Shown piece by piece: positions 18,825 to 29,734 of a stretch of DNA of 64,000 nt (its first letter is position 1; each line of letters begins with the position of its first letter). The translations under genes were made by a program, and so were the position numbers. Below the pieces are notes generated by a model that ran no database searches, was not told where the DNA came from, and saw nothing but the letters and a program-made list of their open reading frames with translations. The DNA is from Symbiodinium natans. Its lineage: Eukaryota; Sar; Dinophyceae; Suessiales; Symbiodiniaceae. The stretch covers positions 186,001 through 250,000 of the forward strand of contig CAJNDS010002539.1 of NCBI GenBank assembly GCA_905221605.1. Direction: 5' to 3'.

Positions 18825-21058
18825 TGCAAAAAACTTATGGGTGAAGGGCTGGGGGTTCGGAGAGGGAAAGTTTGGGGGCTTCGGGGTTTAGAGTTAGGGT
18901 TTCGAGTTCTGATGTTTGGGAGGTGAGCGTATTCATGGTCCACAAGCACAGTCCAAGCTGTGCAGCTGCGTAGTTGCGTTGAGCCAGCATCCTGATGGGT
19001 AGCATTTCTGTGCGGTTACAGAGACTCAGCCCTGATTAGGGTTTAGGGTTTAGGGTTTATAGGATTTAGGGTCTGGGGTTTCGGGTTTAGGGTTTAGGGT
19101 CTACACTTGAAGGGGGTATCAAACCATGAGAAGCCTTGCTTGTGTTCGAGTCGTGCCAGACCTTTAAGTTACAGAATCGTGGCGTATAACACTGAAATTT
19201 GTACATAGTGCCCTTTTGTAGCTACGTCTTAAAGAGAGCTTCTGTACGGAAACAACCCATGTTCTCTGAGACGTTCCGTTTCGAAAACAGATGGGACCAG
19301 GGGTGCTGCAGTTCCTGGAAGCTTCAATTACCATATACAAACCAAAAACCTATCCCTTGCAGTTTTTGTTGGGACAAGCCCTTTTCGGATGCTTTGGTAA
19401 CTGTTGAAGTAGTTGTTGCGTTCCCCAAGAAACCCTAAACCCTAAACCCTACTGAAGGTAGGGTTTAGGGTTGAGGGTTTAGGGTTTAGGGTTACGGGCT
19501 TCGAGTGGCCGACACTTTCGGTCGCTCAGGGCCTTCGCAAGTTTCGGGACGGCCGGCTCAACTTGCAAGCCAGATGGGTAAACCCTAAACCCTAAACCCT
19601 AAACCCTAAACCCTAAACCCTAAACCCTAAACCCTACTTAGGGTTTGGGGTTCAGGTTTAGGTCCCCTGTTTAAAGGGGGGGTTTTGCAGAGTCAGACCA
19701 GACCAGGTCTTCCTGCAAGGCATGATGGTCAAGGCAAACTGGCGATCAGGAGGAGGTAGGAGAGTACGGGCCTCATGGACGGACCCAAAGAGCCCAAGAT
19801 TGCTTAACTAAAAGGAATATGCCTTAAATCATATAGGGATCCTTAATATGAAATTTAAGGGTATATTCCTTAGTTAAGCTATGTTGGGCTCTTTGGGGAG
19901 GTGTCAGGAAGCTTTGCGCTGCAATTCACAGGACATGCTGATGGACTAAGGTCCCAGAATTACCCTTTTTTTTAGGGTTTAGGTTCCCTTCGGAGCCCCT
20001 TGTGAAACCAAAAAAGAGTACATTTTTTACCCGTTTAGGGTTTAGGGTTTAGGGTTTAGGGTTTGGGTTTTGGGTTTAGGGTTTAGGGTTTAGGGTTTAG
20101 GGTTTAGGGTCCTAGTTTACTCTTGGGTCTCGTAGATGGGTGGATGCACGCATGAATCACAGTCATGAACGAATCCGCCAACGCAGGCGGCTGTTATGTG
20201 AGCTTGTTTCGGAGCGCATCAGGACTTCATGTGACAGCTTTGAAAAGAAGCACCCTAAATCCTAAACCCTGCACTTGCGATGGATGTTTCGCATCCCTGC
20301 AGTGTTGTTGCGAGGCTGCAAAGCAGGTGGCTAAAACCCCTTAAAACCCGAAAACCCTAAAACCCTAAAACCCTAAAACCCTAAAACCCTAAAACCCTAA
20401 GCCCTAGAAGCAAGCAGCCGTCACACCCTCCGAAGCGTGGCGCACCCTGGGCCCCTGGGGACCACAGGAACCTGGTTTAGGGTTTAGGCCTTAGGGTTTA
20501 GGGTTTTGGGAAGGTCATGGGTTCCCCGACTACCCTCAATTATCCATAAATAACCTTCATTATGGGGGAACCCAGGGGGGAAGGATATAGGTTCCCCCAG
20601 AATTAAGTCGATTTAGGGATAATTTAGCCTACTTAATGTATTAAGGTTATTTAGGGGGGGAACCTAGAAGGGTAGTATGAGGGGGGTAGTAGGGGAACCC
20701 TAAAAGGGGTTTGTGGTTCACAGGCCCTAAATCAGCATAATCAGCATTGTAGTACTCTCGAGTACTTGACCCCCAATTTCAGGGTTTATTTGCTCCTCAA
20801 GACAAGAGCCCAAGGCAAGTAGCCCTAAACCCTAAACCCTAAACCCCAAACCCGAAACCCGAAACCCGAAACCCTAAGCTCCTTAACTTTGAAGCCGCCC
20901 CCGCCCTCCCCCCCCCTCCCCCCCCTCCCCCCCCCCCCTCCCCCCCCCTCCCCCCCTCCCCCCCCCCTCCCCCCCCCCTCCCCCCCCCTCCCCCCCCCCC
21001 TCCCCCCCCCTCCCCCCCCCTCCCCCCCCTCCCCCCCCCTCCCCCCCCCTCCCCCCCC

Positions 21059-21093
<35 letters not shown>

Positions 21094-24000
21094 CCCCCCC
21101 TCCCCCCCCCTCCCCCCTCCCCTCCCCCCCCCCCTCCCCTCCCCCCCCCCCCCCAAGGTGGGAAACAGCGACCTCGGCGAGCTGAGCAAAGCCAATGATT
21201 TTGAGGACGGCGGCATGAGGCTCGCAATTAATTCCCTTGGGGGGCCACATGAACCCCAAAAGGGTTTAGGTACATACGTACGTACGTACGTACATAGACA
21301 TATATACATATATACATATATACATATATACACATATATATATATGTATGTATATGAAGACACATTGCTTGTCAATCTTTAATGGTTATGTGTGCATATA
21401 GCTGTCTATGCCTATGAGTGGGGGCGGATGGGGAGGTGATTCGGCTTAGACTTGGAGCTGCTTAGAGACGTTTGGGGGTGTATGGAGGTTGAGGGTGAGG
21501 ACCGCAAGGGTCCTTGTACGCTGGGGGGGGGGAGAGGGGTGTTTGCCTTCTGCTGGGGTTGCTTCGGGGTGCAGGGTTTAGAGGCTTTATGAGGTATTGG
21601 GCTTACAAGCCGGTCGAAAGCGACTTGCGCTGGTTCGCCTTGGCTTTCCGATCTTGGGCTCAGGTGACAAATCCGATGCAGGTGCTTTAAAACCCTAAAC
21701 CCTAAACCCTTATCCTGGGACAGAGTGCACCTCGCCTAGAGCGTCCGAGTGTGAGCGATTGAACACCCTTTTTATTGTTGGCAAGAAGCCTGGCTGGGCC
21801 GGCTCCAGCCTTTCCACTCAACTTTCCGCTTCTCTGGAGCCCCTGTAGACCCGTGTCCGGATGCCATGGGTAGTTGTAAGTAGGGTTACAAGCACACTAA
21901 ATAGGGTGAAAAGAATAGTTACCCTACTTGTAACCCTACTGCTAACTACCGATGAACCTCCGAGTAGGATCTATGCCTAAACCCTAAACCCTAAACCCTA
22001 AACTCAGCAAGAAGGGTCACCCGCAGACGTGGCCTTCTGCCCACAGGCAGTTCGCGATCATGGACCGCCGACCCCCGCCCCGGGAACGGGAGCGGGAACG
22101 CGAGCGCGAGCGGGATCGGGATCGTGACCGCCCGCGCTGGAAACCCAGGGGCTTGCAGGGCTCAAGACCCAGGATTTGCTGGGTAGGCCCTTGGTATATT
22201 TCATATATTTTCCAGTGTTGGTTTGAAGAGGATCATCGTCAGGAGGATTTTTCAGAGGGTTTAAGGGCCCCGTTGGAGAACCCCAGAAGTTCATGCGAAG
22301 TGACCTTTCCAAACCCGAAAGCCCGATATAAACTTTAAGGCCCTAAACCCTAAACCTAAACCCTAAACCCTAAACTTTAATCTCTTTAAGCAGAAGCAAG
22401 CAGATGAATGCTTGGGGCCGCAGTTCATCATGACGGGCGTGGTGTGCTTGGGGTTTGCAGCTTTGCTTCGATGGGTTTAGGGTTTAGGGTTTAGGGTTTG
22501 GGGTTTAGGGTTTAGGGTTTAGGGTTTAGGGTTTAGGGTTTAGGGTCTGGTTCGCCCGCGGCCATGCCGGAGAGGGCCTCGTAGTCGCAGCGTGGTCATA
22601 GGCATCAAGATGAGCGTCGACATTTTACACTTTTTGGGATATTCTGTACTCCCCTATAGAACTGAAAGTGCAAACTTTTTTTGGGGGGGCTTATGAACTC
22701 AGCAACTCAGCATACCCGTGAGCACAGTCACAAACGGAAACACAAACGCGGAACCGCAGAGCTACTAACAATCATCTGCTCCTACACCCTGTAACAACGC
22801 CTCCTGGCACTAAATCCTTAAAGCCCGAAATGCGGTCAGCCTCGAAAACTCTGCTTGCAGGTTCAATGGGTAGTTCAAAGTAGGGTTCTGAGTATGGTAG
22901 CTATACGTATCATAACCCTCTTATACCCTACTTACTGCCTACTTAGGGTATGTATAACCCAACGAACCGCTCAGTAAGCATTCTTGGCCCCAACCCCACG
23001 CAGCTTCGATCCGTTAGGCCGCAGTCGCTCCAGGAAGAGGCGGCAAGTGGGAGTCTTCGTTTTGGGCTCCCTCCCTGTCCCAGAGCCTACCCCTGAATTG
23101 CAAACTCCAAAAAGTTAGCCCAGCTCTGAGTGCGTTGAAGGGCTTAGGGTTGAGGGCTTTGGGTCCCTAGGCATTTTTTTACTCAGCCGTTTTGGGGGGC
23201 CTGGGTCGAGGCTTCCAGGGGGTCCCTATAAAACCTCTGACGCACGGCGAACGCCAGCTCGAAGACCAACTCCTCACCATCCCTAAGCCATACAGAGCCC
23301 TGTAAGTATCAACTGCCCAGTTCCCCTGCCCCCCGTCACTTCCCCACCCCCTTACCCCCAAAACCGCTTAGCTATATGGACCCTGTAAAGGATCATAACT
23401 GAACCCTATTCTGGCACTACAAGACCTTTCAGCCCTACTTGCAGGTTCATGGGTACTTGCAACTAGGGTCTTATGAGCTAGAAGTTATAAGTACCCCCAA
23501 GAGAGGTTAACAGCATATTGTTACCCTACTTACAAGCAATACCCCTTACCGAAGGAAAAATAGCCTTGAGAGGTACATTTTTCAATTAAGGGTTATTGGG
23601 CTCTTTGGTTACCCATGAACCTCCAAGCTAGCCCTAAACCCTCAACCCTCAACCCTCAACCCTGAACCCTGAACCCTAAACCCTAAACCCTAAACCCTAA
23701 ACCCTACCCCCCATGCCCCGCAGCCACGACAGAGGCGGAGCCGCTCGCGGCGCCGGAGCCGCTCCCGGCGCCGGGAGCGCACGCCGCGGCGGGAGCCGCC
23801 GCGCCGCTCGCGCTGCGATTGGTGGGAGGGTTCAGGGTTTAGGGTTCAGGGTTCAGGGTTCAGGGTTTAGGGTTTAGGGTTTAGGGTTTAGGGTTTAGGG
23901 TTTAGGGTTTAGGGTTTAGGGCCATTTTGGGGGGCTAGCCCTATACCCTAACCCCATACATCCCAGGGCTTTAAGGAAGTCAGTTTTGAGGGTTCCTAAT

Positions 24001-25262
24001 GGAACTGCTACGGGGGGGGGCGCTGATGCCGGTCTTTGAATACAGAAGAGCCCAATACCCCTGATTTACGGCATATACCTTAAATCATATTAATTATTGG
24101 CTCCCTAGATAATCACCTCGACGACGATGAGACCCCTCCCCGAAACCCTGTCACTCTCTGGAGGTTCTACTGTTTGCTATCTTGTTTGCCATTGTGGAGT
24201 ACTTAAGATTCCTGCCTTTAACAGACGCGCAAAGTTGAGCAGATCTTATAGCCCCCGCATAAGGTTTCGGATCCCTGTAGCCTAAAACTTCCGCCATTCA
24301 GGCCGCGAGAAGGAGCGCAGCAGGTCCAGAGAACGTTGCGTCCCTGGTGGGCCCGGGGCGGGTGGGGTGGGTTTTTTTGGGAACAATTAGGGTTTAGGGT
24401 CAGGGTTCGAAAGGATCTTGCATAAGATGAGCACCCTCCTGGTCAGGATTCTCAGAAGAGAGAACGAGGTGGCACGAACTAGGCTTTGTTTTCTCCCTTA
24501 CAGCAATCATAGCCCGCTCACATCGTAGTAACCATGTCGGTTTTTGGAGCTTAAAGGACACCATTTCAATGGTGCCCATGATGGGACTCTGTTTCAGATT
24601 AACCTCTGTTAATGGTTCAGGAACTCCAAAATGTAAGTCATTTCCCAGAGACTCCAGTACCCCTAAATTATAAAGAACATTCCTTAAAGTATGGTTTAGG
24701 GTTTGGGGTTTAGGGTTTAGGGTTCCGGGGGAAACCCTGATATGCTCCTTACTTAAGGGGTATTGGGGTTCTTGCTGGCACGCCATCGCACAGAACACTT
24801 TTTTTGGGTTTAGGGTTTCGGATTTAAATGCACCCAGAGACCCCAATGACCCCTTAGTTGAGGAATATTCCTAAAACCATATAAGGAACCCTCGTATGTT
24901 TGAAGGGATTTTGCTCATTTTTTGAAGGGGTATCGGAGTCTCTGGGCAGGCTCCGGGCCTACCAGTAGAAGTTTCGCAGGTGAACCCTGAACCCTAACAC
25001 CTAAACCCGTTCACGGTGCATGTGTTCCGCAGAAGCCTTAGAGGCGGATGGGCAACGTTGCGCCCTTGTTACTTTGTACTTGGAGGTTCAGGGTACTTAG
25101 CTTATAAGCCAATTCTGACCCTATTTGGGTACTTAAGGGGCTTATAAATGGGTTACAACTGCACTTGTTGCTGGGTTACTAAGTACCCGGGTCCTGCGTG
25201 GTCATTCCCAACCACTTTGCTTTTCAGATTCGCTCATTCAGCCGTAGTCCCGAGACGTGGCA
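18673..25262 (+). CDS. SR-type splicing factor (RRM plus RS domain), partial
   Basis: Binds pre-mRNA and recruits the spliceosome in the nucleus, if the family assignment holds. Exon 18673-18738 reads ASVRFANAQAAEAAKEACDA, the RNP1 strand and second helix of an RRM, and joins in frame to 19707-19783 (QVFLQGMMVKANW, the last RRM strand, then a Gly/Arg linker). Exon 22051-22143 is an Arg-Glu/Arg-Asp repeat. Exon 23724-23820 is the RS part (RSRSRRRSRSRRRE). Exon 24302-24350 (REKERSRSRERC) and exon 25228-25262 (IRSFSRSPET) follow. The first half of the RRM is not found; 18120-18183 is a weak candidate. The donor after 18738 is GC, a variant common in dinoflagellates. Introns of 0.4-2.3 kb carry F1, F2, F10, F11 and many telomere arrays. 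Confidence 0.7.
18739..18818 (+). repeat. Poly-G, TTTAGGG and AT microsatellite in series
   Basis: A run of G passes directly into five TTTAGGG-like units and then into (AT)n. Confidence 0.9.
19031..19100 (+). repeat. Degenerate TTTAGGG array
   Basis: Ten units with TATAGGA and TTCGGG variants. Confidence 0.8.
19432..19493. repeat. Head-to-head telomere arrays
   Basis: CCCTAAACCCTAC is followed after TGAA by GGTAGGGTTTAGGG, an inverted junction of the two strands. Confidence 0.9.
19578..19660. repeat. CCCTAAA array with inverted junction
   Basis: Eight CCCTAAA units end CCCTACTTAGGGTTTGGGG, switching strand within four bases. Confidence 0.9.
19784..19898. mobile_element. F2 element next to the RRM exon
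   Basis: CCCAAAGAGCCCAAGATTGC to GCTATGTTGGGCTCTTTGGG. It starts directly at the end of the exon 19707-19783. Confidence 0.9.
19950..20135. mobile_element. F10-like element with telomere insert
   Basis: GGTTCCCTTCGGAGCCCCTT and ACCAAAAAAGAGTACATTTTTTACCC are F10 interior motifs. A long TTTAGGG array (20034-20112) follows before the other end. Confidence 0.55.
20338..20405 (-). repeat. CCCTAAAA octamer array
   Basis: Seven units of the 8-base variant. Confidence 0.9.
20520..20700. mobile_element. Nested inverted-repeat element (F19)
   Basis: GGTTCCCCGACTACCCTC at the left matches GAGGGGGGTAGTAGGGGAACC at the right. A second inverted pair (GGGGGAACCCAGG / AGGTTCCCCC) lies inside. Confidence 0.65.
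20701..20803. mobile_element. F4-like element, partial
   Basis: ACCCCCAATTTCAGGGTTTATTTGCTCCTCAAG is a diverged F4 right end; the left end is unclear. Confidence 0.4.
20822..20878 (-). repeat. CCCTAAA/CCCGAAA array
   Basis: Eight units ending in CCCGAAA variants. Confidence 0.9.
20896..21154 (-). repeat. Poly-C/T tract of about 260 bp
   Basis: Runs of 6-30 C separated by single T. Read from the other strand it is (G7-9 A)n, strongly prone to G-quadruplex or triplex structure. The Gly-rich frames across it are artefacts. Confidence 0.95.
21265..21348. repeat. ACGT and TATACA microsatellite
   Basis: CGTACGTACGTACGTAC followed by TATACATATATACA repeats. Confidence 0.85.
21854..21965. mobile_element. 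F1 introner-like element (weak left end)
   Basis: Left CCATGGGTAGTTGTAAGTAGG, right CTACCGATGAACCTCCGAGT. Confidence 0.75.
22391..22468 (+). CDS. Candidate exon with a hydrophobic stretch
   Basis: After CAG the frame reads KQADECLGPQFIMTGVVCLG and continues hydrophobic until a telomere array begins. It lies inside an intron of the SR-type gene on the same strand, so it is either an alternative exon or a chance frame. Confidence 0.25.
22469..22546 (+). repeat. TTTAGGG array
   Basis: Eleven units. Confidence 0.95.
22618..22706. mobile_element. F11 inverted-repeat element
   Basis: TTTTTGGGATATTCTGTACTCCCCTATAGAACTGAAAGTG and a right end CTTATGAACTCAGCAACTCAG. Almost the same sequence forms the last intron of the PRMT9-like gene. 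Confidence 0.8.
22853..22977. mobile_element. F1 introner-like element
   Basis: CTTGCAGGTTCAATGGGTAG to AACGAACCGCTCAGTAAG. Confidence 0.75.
23437..23628. mobile_element. F1 element interrupted by an F2 arm
   Basis: ACTTGCAGGTTCATGGGTA opens it and TTACCCATGAACCTCCAAG closes it. Just before the right end lies AATTAAGGGTTATTGGGCTCTTTGG, the right arm of F2. Confidence 0.75.
23632..23706 (-). repeat. CCCTAAA/CCCTCAA array before the RS exon
   Basis: Eleven units, ending 17 bases upstream of the exon. Confidence 0.9.
23830..23921 (+). repeat. TTTAGGG array after the RS exon
   Basis: Thirteen units with TTCAGGG variants. Together with the previous array, opposite orientations bracket the RS exon. 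Confidence 0.95.
24046..24112. mobile_element. F2 element, deleted copy
   Basis: AGAGCCCAATACCCC and ATACCTTAAATCATAT, then a short ATTATTGGCTCCCT end. Confidence 0.65.
24643..24776. mobile_element. F2b element with telomere insert in the loop
   Basis: CCCAGAGACTCCAGTACCCC to GGGGTATTGGGGTTCTTGCTGG. TTTAGGG-like units at 24690-24722 replace part of the loop. Confidence 0.8.
24833..24947. mobile_element. F2b introner-like element
   Basis: CCCAGAGACCCCAATGACCCC to GGGGTATCGGAGTCTCTGGG. Confidence 0.85.
25078..25195. mobile_element. F1-like element (diverged right end)
   Basis: ACTTGGAGGTTCAGGGTACTTA at the left; at the right only TTACTAAGTACCCGGGTCC remains. Confidence 0.65.
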
Positions 25263-25309
25263 CATAGTCCCCAGACTGCTGCGGCCACCGGTCAAAGAGT
25301 TTCTGGGAT

Positions 25310-25552
25310 TAGGGTTTAGGGTTTAGGGTTTAGGGAACTTAGAACTGCCCTCCCCCTCCCTTCCCCCCAAGCATCGACCTTCACGCTCCCACTGGCTCCC
25401 CCCCATTCGTCCCTTTCGGTTCAGAGCCGCGTGCTGTCCTTTCAACAACCCGATTTTCACGCTACCCGAAAGAGGGGAAGCCATGCCGGACGTCAGGAGA
25501 GGTGGTGGTTTAGGGTTTCGGGTTTAGGGTTTAGGGTTTAGGGTTTAGGGTT
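25310..25552 (+). repeat. Two short TTTAGGG arrays
   Basis: Arrays at 25310-25335 and 25507-25552. Confidence 0.9.
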
Positions 25553-25844
25553 GTAGCACTTCGCTTCTTCGGGATAAGCTTGCAGTTTTGTGCTTGAGCA
25601 CGCATGGGTACTCGACGTGGAAAGAAGTGTTGCAGCATGAGCTGCGAAATGCTTCGAAGTTCAGTGTATTCTTCGCACATTACCTTTACACATGTACATG
25701 ATAAATTCAAAGTATAAACCTTGGGTTTTCCATTCGCATTGTTCGCGCTCTGTTCCTGCATCATGTGCGCAACTGACGCGTGAATGTCAGGGTTTAGGCT
25801 GTCTGGGTGCTTGAAAGGACCTTTCAGGACAGAGGGTTCTGCCT

Positions 25845-25950
25845 TTGCGGACCAAATCAACCCTCAAATGGTTTCTGGTTCATCTACCCTAGTAAATGGG
25901 GATTATAGTAGTATATGGCCCCAACTTCTGAGTTTATTTGGTCCCCAAGG
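25845..25950. mobile_element. F4 introner-like element
   Basis: GGACCAAATCAACCCTCAAATGG to TATGGCCCCAACTTCTGAGTTTATTTGGTCCCCAAGG. Confidence 0.65.
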
Positions 25951-26032
25951 TAAAGTTCTGAGTTCCTTTCAAGTTATAAACCCCGAAACCCCAAGCCCTA
26001 AACCCTAGACTGTTTTTTCCCACTGTGTCCAG

Positions 26033-29000
26033 GACGTCGAGCGAGAAACAGGTCACTCGCAGACCCTTGCGACCGTTGCCGCTTTGGCAGCAAGTCTCGA
26101 AAGCCTTGGGGACAAAATCAACCCTAGCATTAGGGTTTTGGGTTTAGGGGTCCTATACCCAATCTCGGCTCCTGCCAAGCACTGCTTGCAGTCAAACTCC
26201 AACAAACATCTAGGACGCTAAGCCCGAAACCCTAAACCCTAAACCATAGGAGCACCACGGTGGTGTGCGCCACCCTTGCCGGGCTCTTCGGCGCTGCCTT
26301 CGTGGGCGGTGGCGCGCCCACGCTGCGGGACACGGCCCGGAGGGGTTCTTGCTGCGGGGGATCGGAAGTTGTTTGTTCTTCGTTGCTTTCTTTCTGTAGG
26401 TGTTGCTTGACCCTAAATCCGTTAATCCTTTCTATTGGAGTGCTGGGACGCAAGTAATGTCAAGAAATTACTGTGGTACACATGAAGCCTCCGAACTCCT
26501 CATAGGAAAGGTTTCTGTACGGCATTCGGCATTTTTGGTAGCAGTCCATGACATCGCGCAGCACCTGGGTATTCAATTGTGTTCAATAGCCACGGCACCT
26601 GCTTGCAGGCAACGTGCAGCGACAAGCGACACCACACGTAGTGATACTGCGGACAAGAACAGAAGTGCCAAAGAGCTGCAATCCAGCAAGGCTGCCCAGA
26701 AACGAATGTCGCTCGTTCTGCTGCAGTGTGAGGCGCCAGACGTTGAAGGCTGCGTCACCATGGGCACAAGGCAGGCACCGTCACCCTTTCTTGATTGGAG
26801 TTGGCTTTGGCGTGGTGGGGTGGATTCATGATCGACGGCGGGCTGAGTAGATTTCAGGATTGCGCGGTGGAATGATTTATTACAAGATCTTCCTACGGTC
26901 GTAAGCTCATATACAGAATATTGCCAGAAGCGTGCAGCTCAGATGCGGCCCGGCTCAGTGGGTTCGGCGTACGGGCGCGGGAGCTTGCAGGAAGGACATG
27001 CGACACGCAACAGGCGAAGCAGCTGTAAATTCATCCTTAAACCCTAAACCATAAACCCTAAACCCCATGAGCAGTCAGTGCCGGCATGTGCCCACCTTCT
27101 GGCAGGTCTCGTACGTGGCAGGGTGGCAGGCCCAACAAAGCAATGCACTTCGGCAGCATGTGACATGCATGAAAAACTTTCGGTTTAGGGTTTAGGGTTT
27201 AGGGTTTAGGGGTTAGGGTTTAGGGTTTAGGGTTTAGGGCCGGGAGAACTAGCAGGGAAGCATAGGCAGCCGTTATTTTCTGAGCAGCAGTGCCCGGAGA
27301 ATTCCGTCTGCATCATTTGCTCTCGCCTTGCAGCAAGAAGTAGACAGTGCGAGCATGCACGTATGAAGTGATGATTCTCACCAATAGTTCCTAGGCCGTA
27401 AAGCAACTTTAAGTGCAACAAAAGCAGAGTTGAAAAGACTCACCCGTTCGGAGTGTTTTGGTTTGTTCTGCGCCCTACTCCATGCGTGCGTCTACAAGAA
27501 CCCGGAGTGTCCCTTAAATTCACTTTTTGAGGGTTTAGGCTCCCTTTTCAGCCCCTTTACACCAAAAAAAGGCGCCCTTTTATTCCTAGAGGTTACTTTT
27601 GTGACCAGTCTCTGGTGCCCGTTTAGTCTCTTTGTAAGGGTTCCGGCATTCGCTTGCATAAGCGATAGCAAGGCTGCTCTTCTCTTAAAGTTTTTCATTT
27701 TTTTTTAAGGGCCCTTGGGTATATAAGGGGTATAAAAGGAAACCCACAAGTAAGGGCACATATTGAGGGGGAGCATGATACTACTCTACTATGCTAGTTG
27801 GGCAACCCCTGCCTTGTTCTAGTTGACACCTGTTGGGGGCTCAAGACCTGCTGAAACGGCTTTGATCACTATGGTCGTTCCGATTCAGGCTCCCCGAACC
27901 CCGAGAAGCTCTACCCTAAACCCTAAACCCTAAACCCTAAACCCTAAACCCTAAACCCCTCGGTAGCCCAGTGGCGCCTTTCGCAATGTTCGTTGAGTTC
28001 TGGGTTCCCTTCTCAAGTACCCAACCCCAAAAACGGGCACCCCAACCAAAAAATATGGGCACTGGGCTACCAAGCCCCCCTAAGCCCTAAACCCTACCCC
28101 CTACCCCCTAAACCCTAAACCCTAAACCCTAAACCCTAAACCCTAAACCCTAAACCCCCATGAAGCGCACCTCAGGATTCGTTCAAGGAAGGGTAAGATG
28201 CCCTCGGTGAACAACATGAAGGACACGCAGCTCGGATGCAGAGCGTAGCCTCACCGCTAGGGGGGCAGAAGGGTTTAAGAACTACGAAAGACGAACATGT
28301 GTAAGTATGGAATTCACTGTGAGGAGAACCTCTTCCCGATATATAATTATATATAATATATATATATGTAATGAGCCTAAATTTCTCAGATGTAATATTC
28401 TGACGGGTGGGTCCTGATATGGACCAGGGCAAGTTCTCGGGAGTAGGGAAGCGAAGGTGGATGGAAGGGGCTGTCATCCTCGGACTTTTCCCTCAAAGCC
28501 TCCAAAGCACCTGCCCTGAACCCTAAACCCCAAACCTTAAACCGCAAACCCTATAAACCCCATAAACCCTGTAAACCCTACAAGTCCTATAAACCCTATA
28601 AACCCTAAACCCGAGGCCCTAAAGAACCCAAGCGAGCAATCCGGCGGCTGCTGGGACTCCAAGGTACTTCATCGTGTATTGCCGTTCCCCGAAGATCAAG
28701 GAGGGAGCTGCCAATACTGTCGGTGGTTGTTGCTTGAAGGTTCATGGGCAGTTGTTAGCAGGGTTACAGGCATGGCAACGATACTTTCAACCCTACGCCC
28801 TACTTCGGGGGAATTCTGACCCTATACCCTAAACCCAGTAGTTTCGGCATGGCCCTGCTTCGGACATGTCGGCTGTGATAGAATGCCAAGGCCCGCCCAG
28901 CGGCGCTGAGCGGATGTTATCCCTAAGCACCTTCACTTCAACGTCTCTCCTAGCCTCTGTCCCCGGATCTTCCAAAACCCCTTAATTCAGGAATGTACCC

Positions 29001-29135
29001 GAATTCAATAGTAATGATCCTTAGCACACATTAGGGTACATTCCTTAAGGGTTTTTTCGGAAGATCTGGGTCTGCATGGTCCTTCAGGAGTGGAAGCCCC
29101 TCAACATCGTCAGCGGGTCCGAGGTGCGGCGCTAG
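26033..29135 (+). CDS. Unidentified gene; exons with a hydrophobic segment and a clear C-terminus
   Basis: Candidate exons: 26033-26103 after GTCCAG (VERETGHSQTLATVAALAAS), 26250-26345 (VVCATLAGLFGAAFVGGGAP, hydrophobic, possibly membrane-embedded), 27106-27180 (SYVAGWQAQQSNALRQHVTC), 28638-28731 (AAAGTPRYFIVYCRSPKIKE), 28846-28962 (SAVIECQGPPSGAERMLSLS) and 29071-29135 (VLQEWKPLNIVSGSEVRR, then TAG). The last three fit together: an F1 remnant lies between the first and second, and a complete F3 element is the last intron. Assignment of the first three to the same gene rests only on order and strand. Function unknown. Confidence 0.45.
27182..27240 (+). repeat. TTTAGGG array
   Basis: Eight units, starting at the end of the candidate exon 27106-27180. 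Confidence 0.95.
27512..27605. mobile_element. F10-like element
   Basis: TAGGCTCCCTTTTCAGCCCCTTTACACCAAAAAAAGGCGCCC carries the F10 interior signature. Confidence 0.5.
27912..27960 (-). repeat. CCCTAAA array
   Basis: Seven units abutting the F10 element. Confidence 0.95.
27962..28077. mobile_element. F10 introner-like element
   Basis: GGTAGCCCAGTGGCGCC to GGGCACTGGGCTACC, with CCAACCCCAAAAACGGGCACCCC inside. Confidence 0.85.
28081..28157 (-). repeat. CCCTAAA/CCCCCTA array
   Basis: Eleven units abutting the other side of the same F10 element. Confidence 0.95.
28517..28615 (-). repeat. CCCTATAAA-type array
   Basis: Same 9-base variant as at 7024-7140. Confidence 0.85.
28732..28815. mobile_element. 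F1 element, right end lost
   Basis: CTTGAAGGTTCATGGGCAG...GTAGCAGGGTTACAGG then a truncated end. Confidence 0.65.
28961..29070. mobile_element. F3 element forming the last intron of the upstream gene
   Basis: CCCCGGATCTTCCAAAACCCC to GGGTTTTTTCGGAAGATCTGGG. Coding frames read up to it and away from it. Confidence 0.85.
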
Positions 29136-29295
29136 GGGTGCGAGTAGCGTGCGAATCGAAGCCCGTATCACATGTGCCCCAGCATTTGGGTCATATAGCC
29201 AATGCTACGAAAATCCCTATGAAGGTGTATGAAGCATAGACCCTCATCGGGTACATGAGCATAAACCCTTTTTCGGTATCACTTCGAAAAGGGAG

Positions 29296-29380
29296 CCCAC
29301 AGACTCCAATACCCCTGAATTAAGGGATATTCCTTAAAACATATAAGGAACCCTCATATACTTTCAGAACAAGTTGCTTG
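29296..29380. mobile_element. F2b element, left arm only
   Basis: CCCACAGACTCCAATACCCC and the core GATATTCCTTAAAACATATAAGG. No right arm. Confidence 0.7.
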
Positions 29381-29601
29381 AATAGCCAGTGAAAGCGAGT
29401 CTGCCGCCTGGAGCTTCGAGGGACGTCCTTGGGAAGAGATCTAGAGTTTAGGGTTTAGGGTTTTAGGGTAGGCCCTTGGGCTATTGCTTATTCTTCCTTT
29501 TAGAGGGTTGACGGGCCATCTTAGATGCGCAAAGAAGTTCTCGTCTCTCGGTGCACATCGAGTTGAGGAGTTTACATTCGGGCTGGGTCCGCCTCACGAC
29601 T

Positions 29602-29734
29602 ACTTGGAGGTTCAGAGCACTTATGACCCCAAGTACTTGGAGATTCAAGGCTGCATATAAGTAGGGTAACTATGGATATAACCTTACTTAGGGTGCTTAT
29701 AACCCTATTTGTAAGTACCCATGAACCTCCAAGT
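29602..29734. mobile_element. F1 element with a duplicated left end
   Basis: ACTTGGAGGTTCAGAGCA at 29602 is followed at 29635 by a second left end ACTTGGAGATTCAAGG. One right end (CCCATGAACCTCCAAGT) closes both. Confidence 0.8.

Noticed and set aside
20825-21375. Gly-rich or Pro-rich proteins over the poly-C tract
   Set aside because: Pure low-complexity translation, open in several frames at once.
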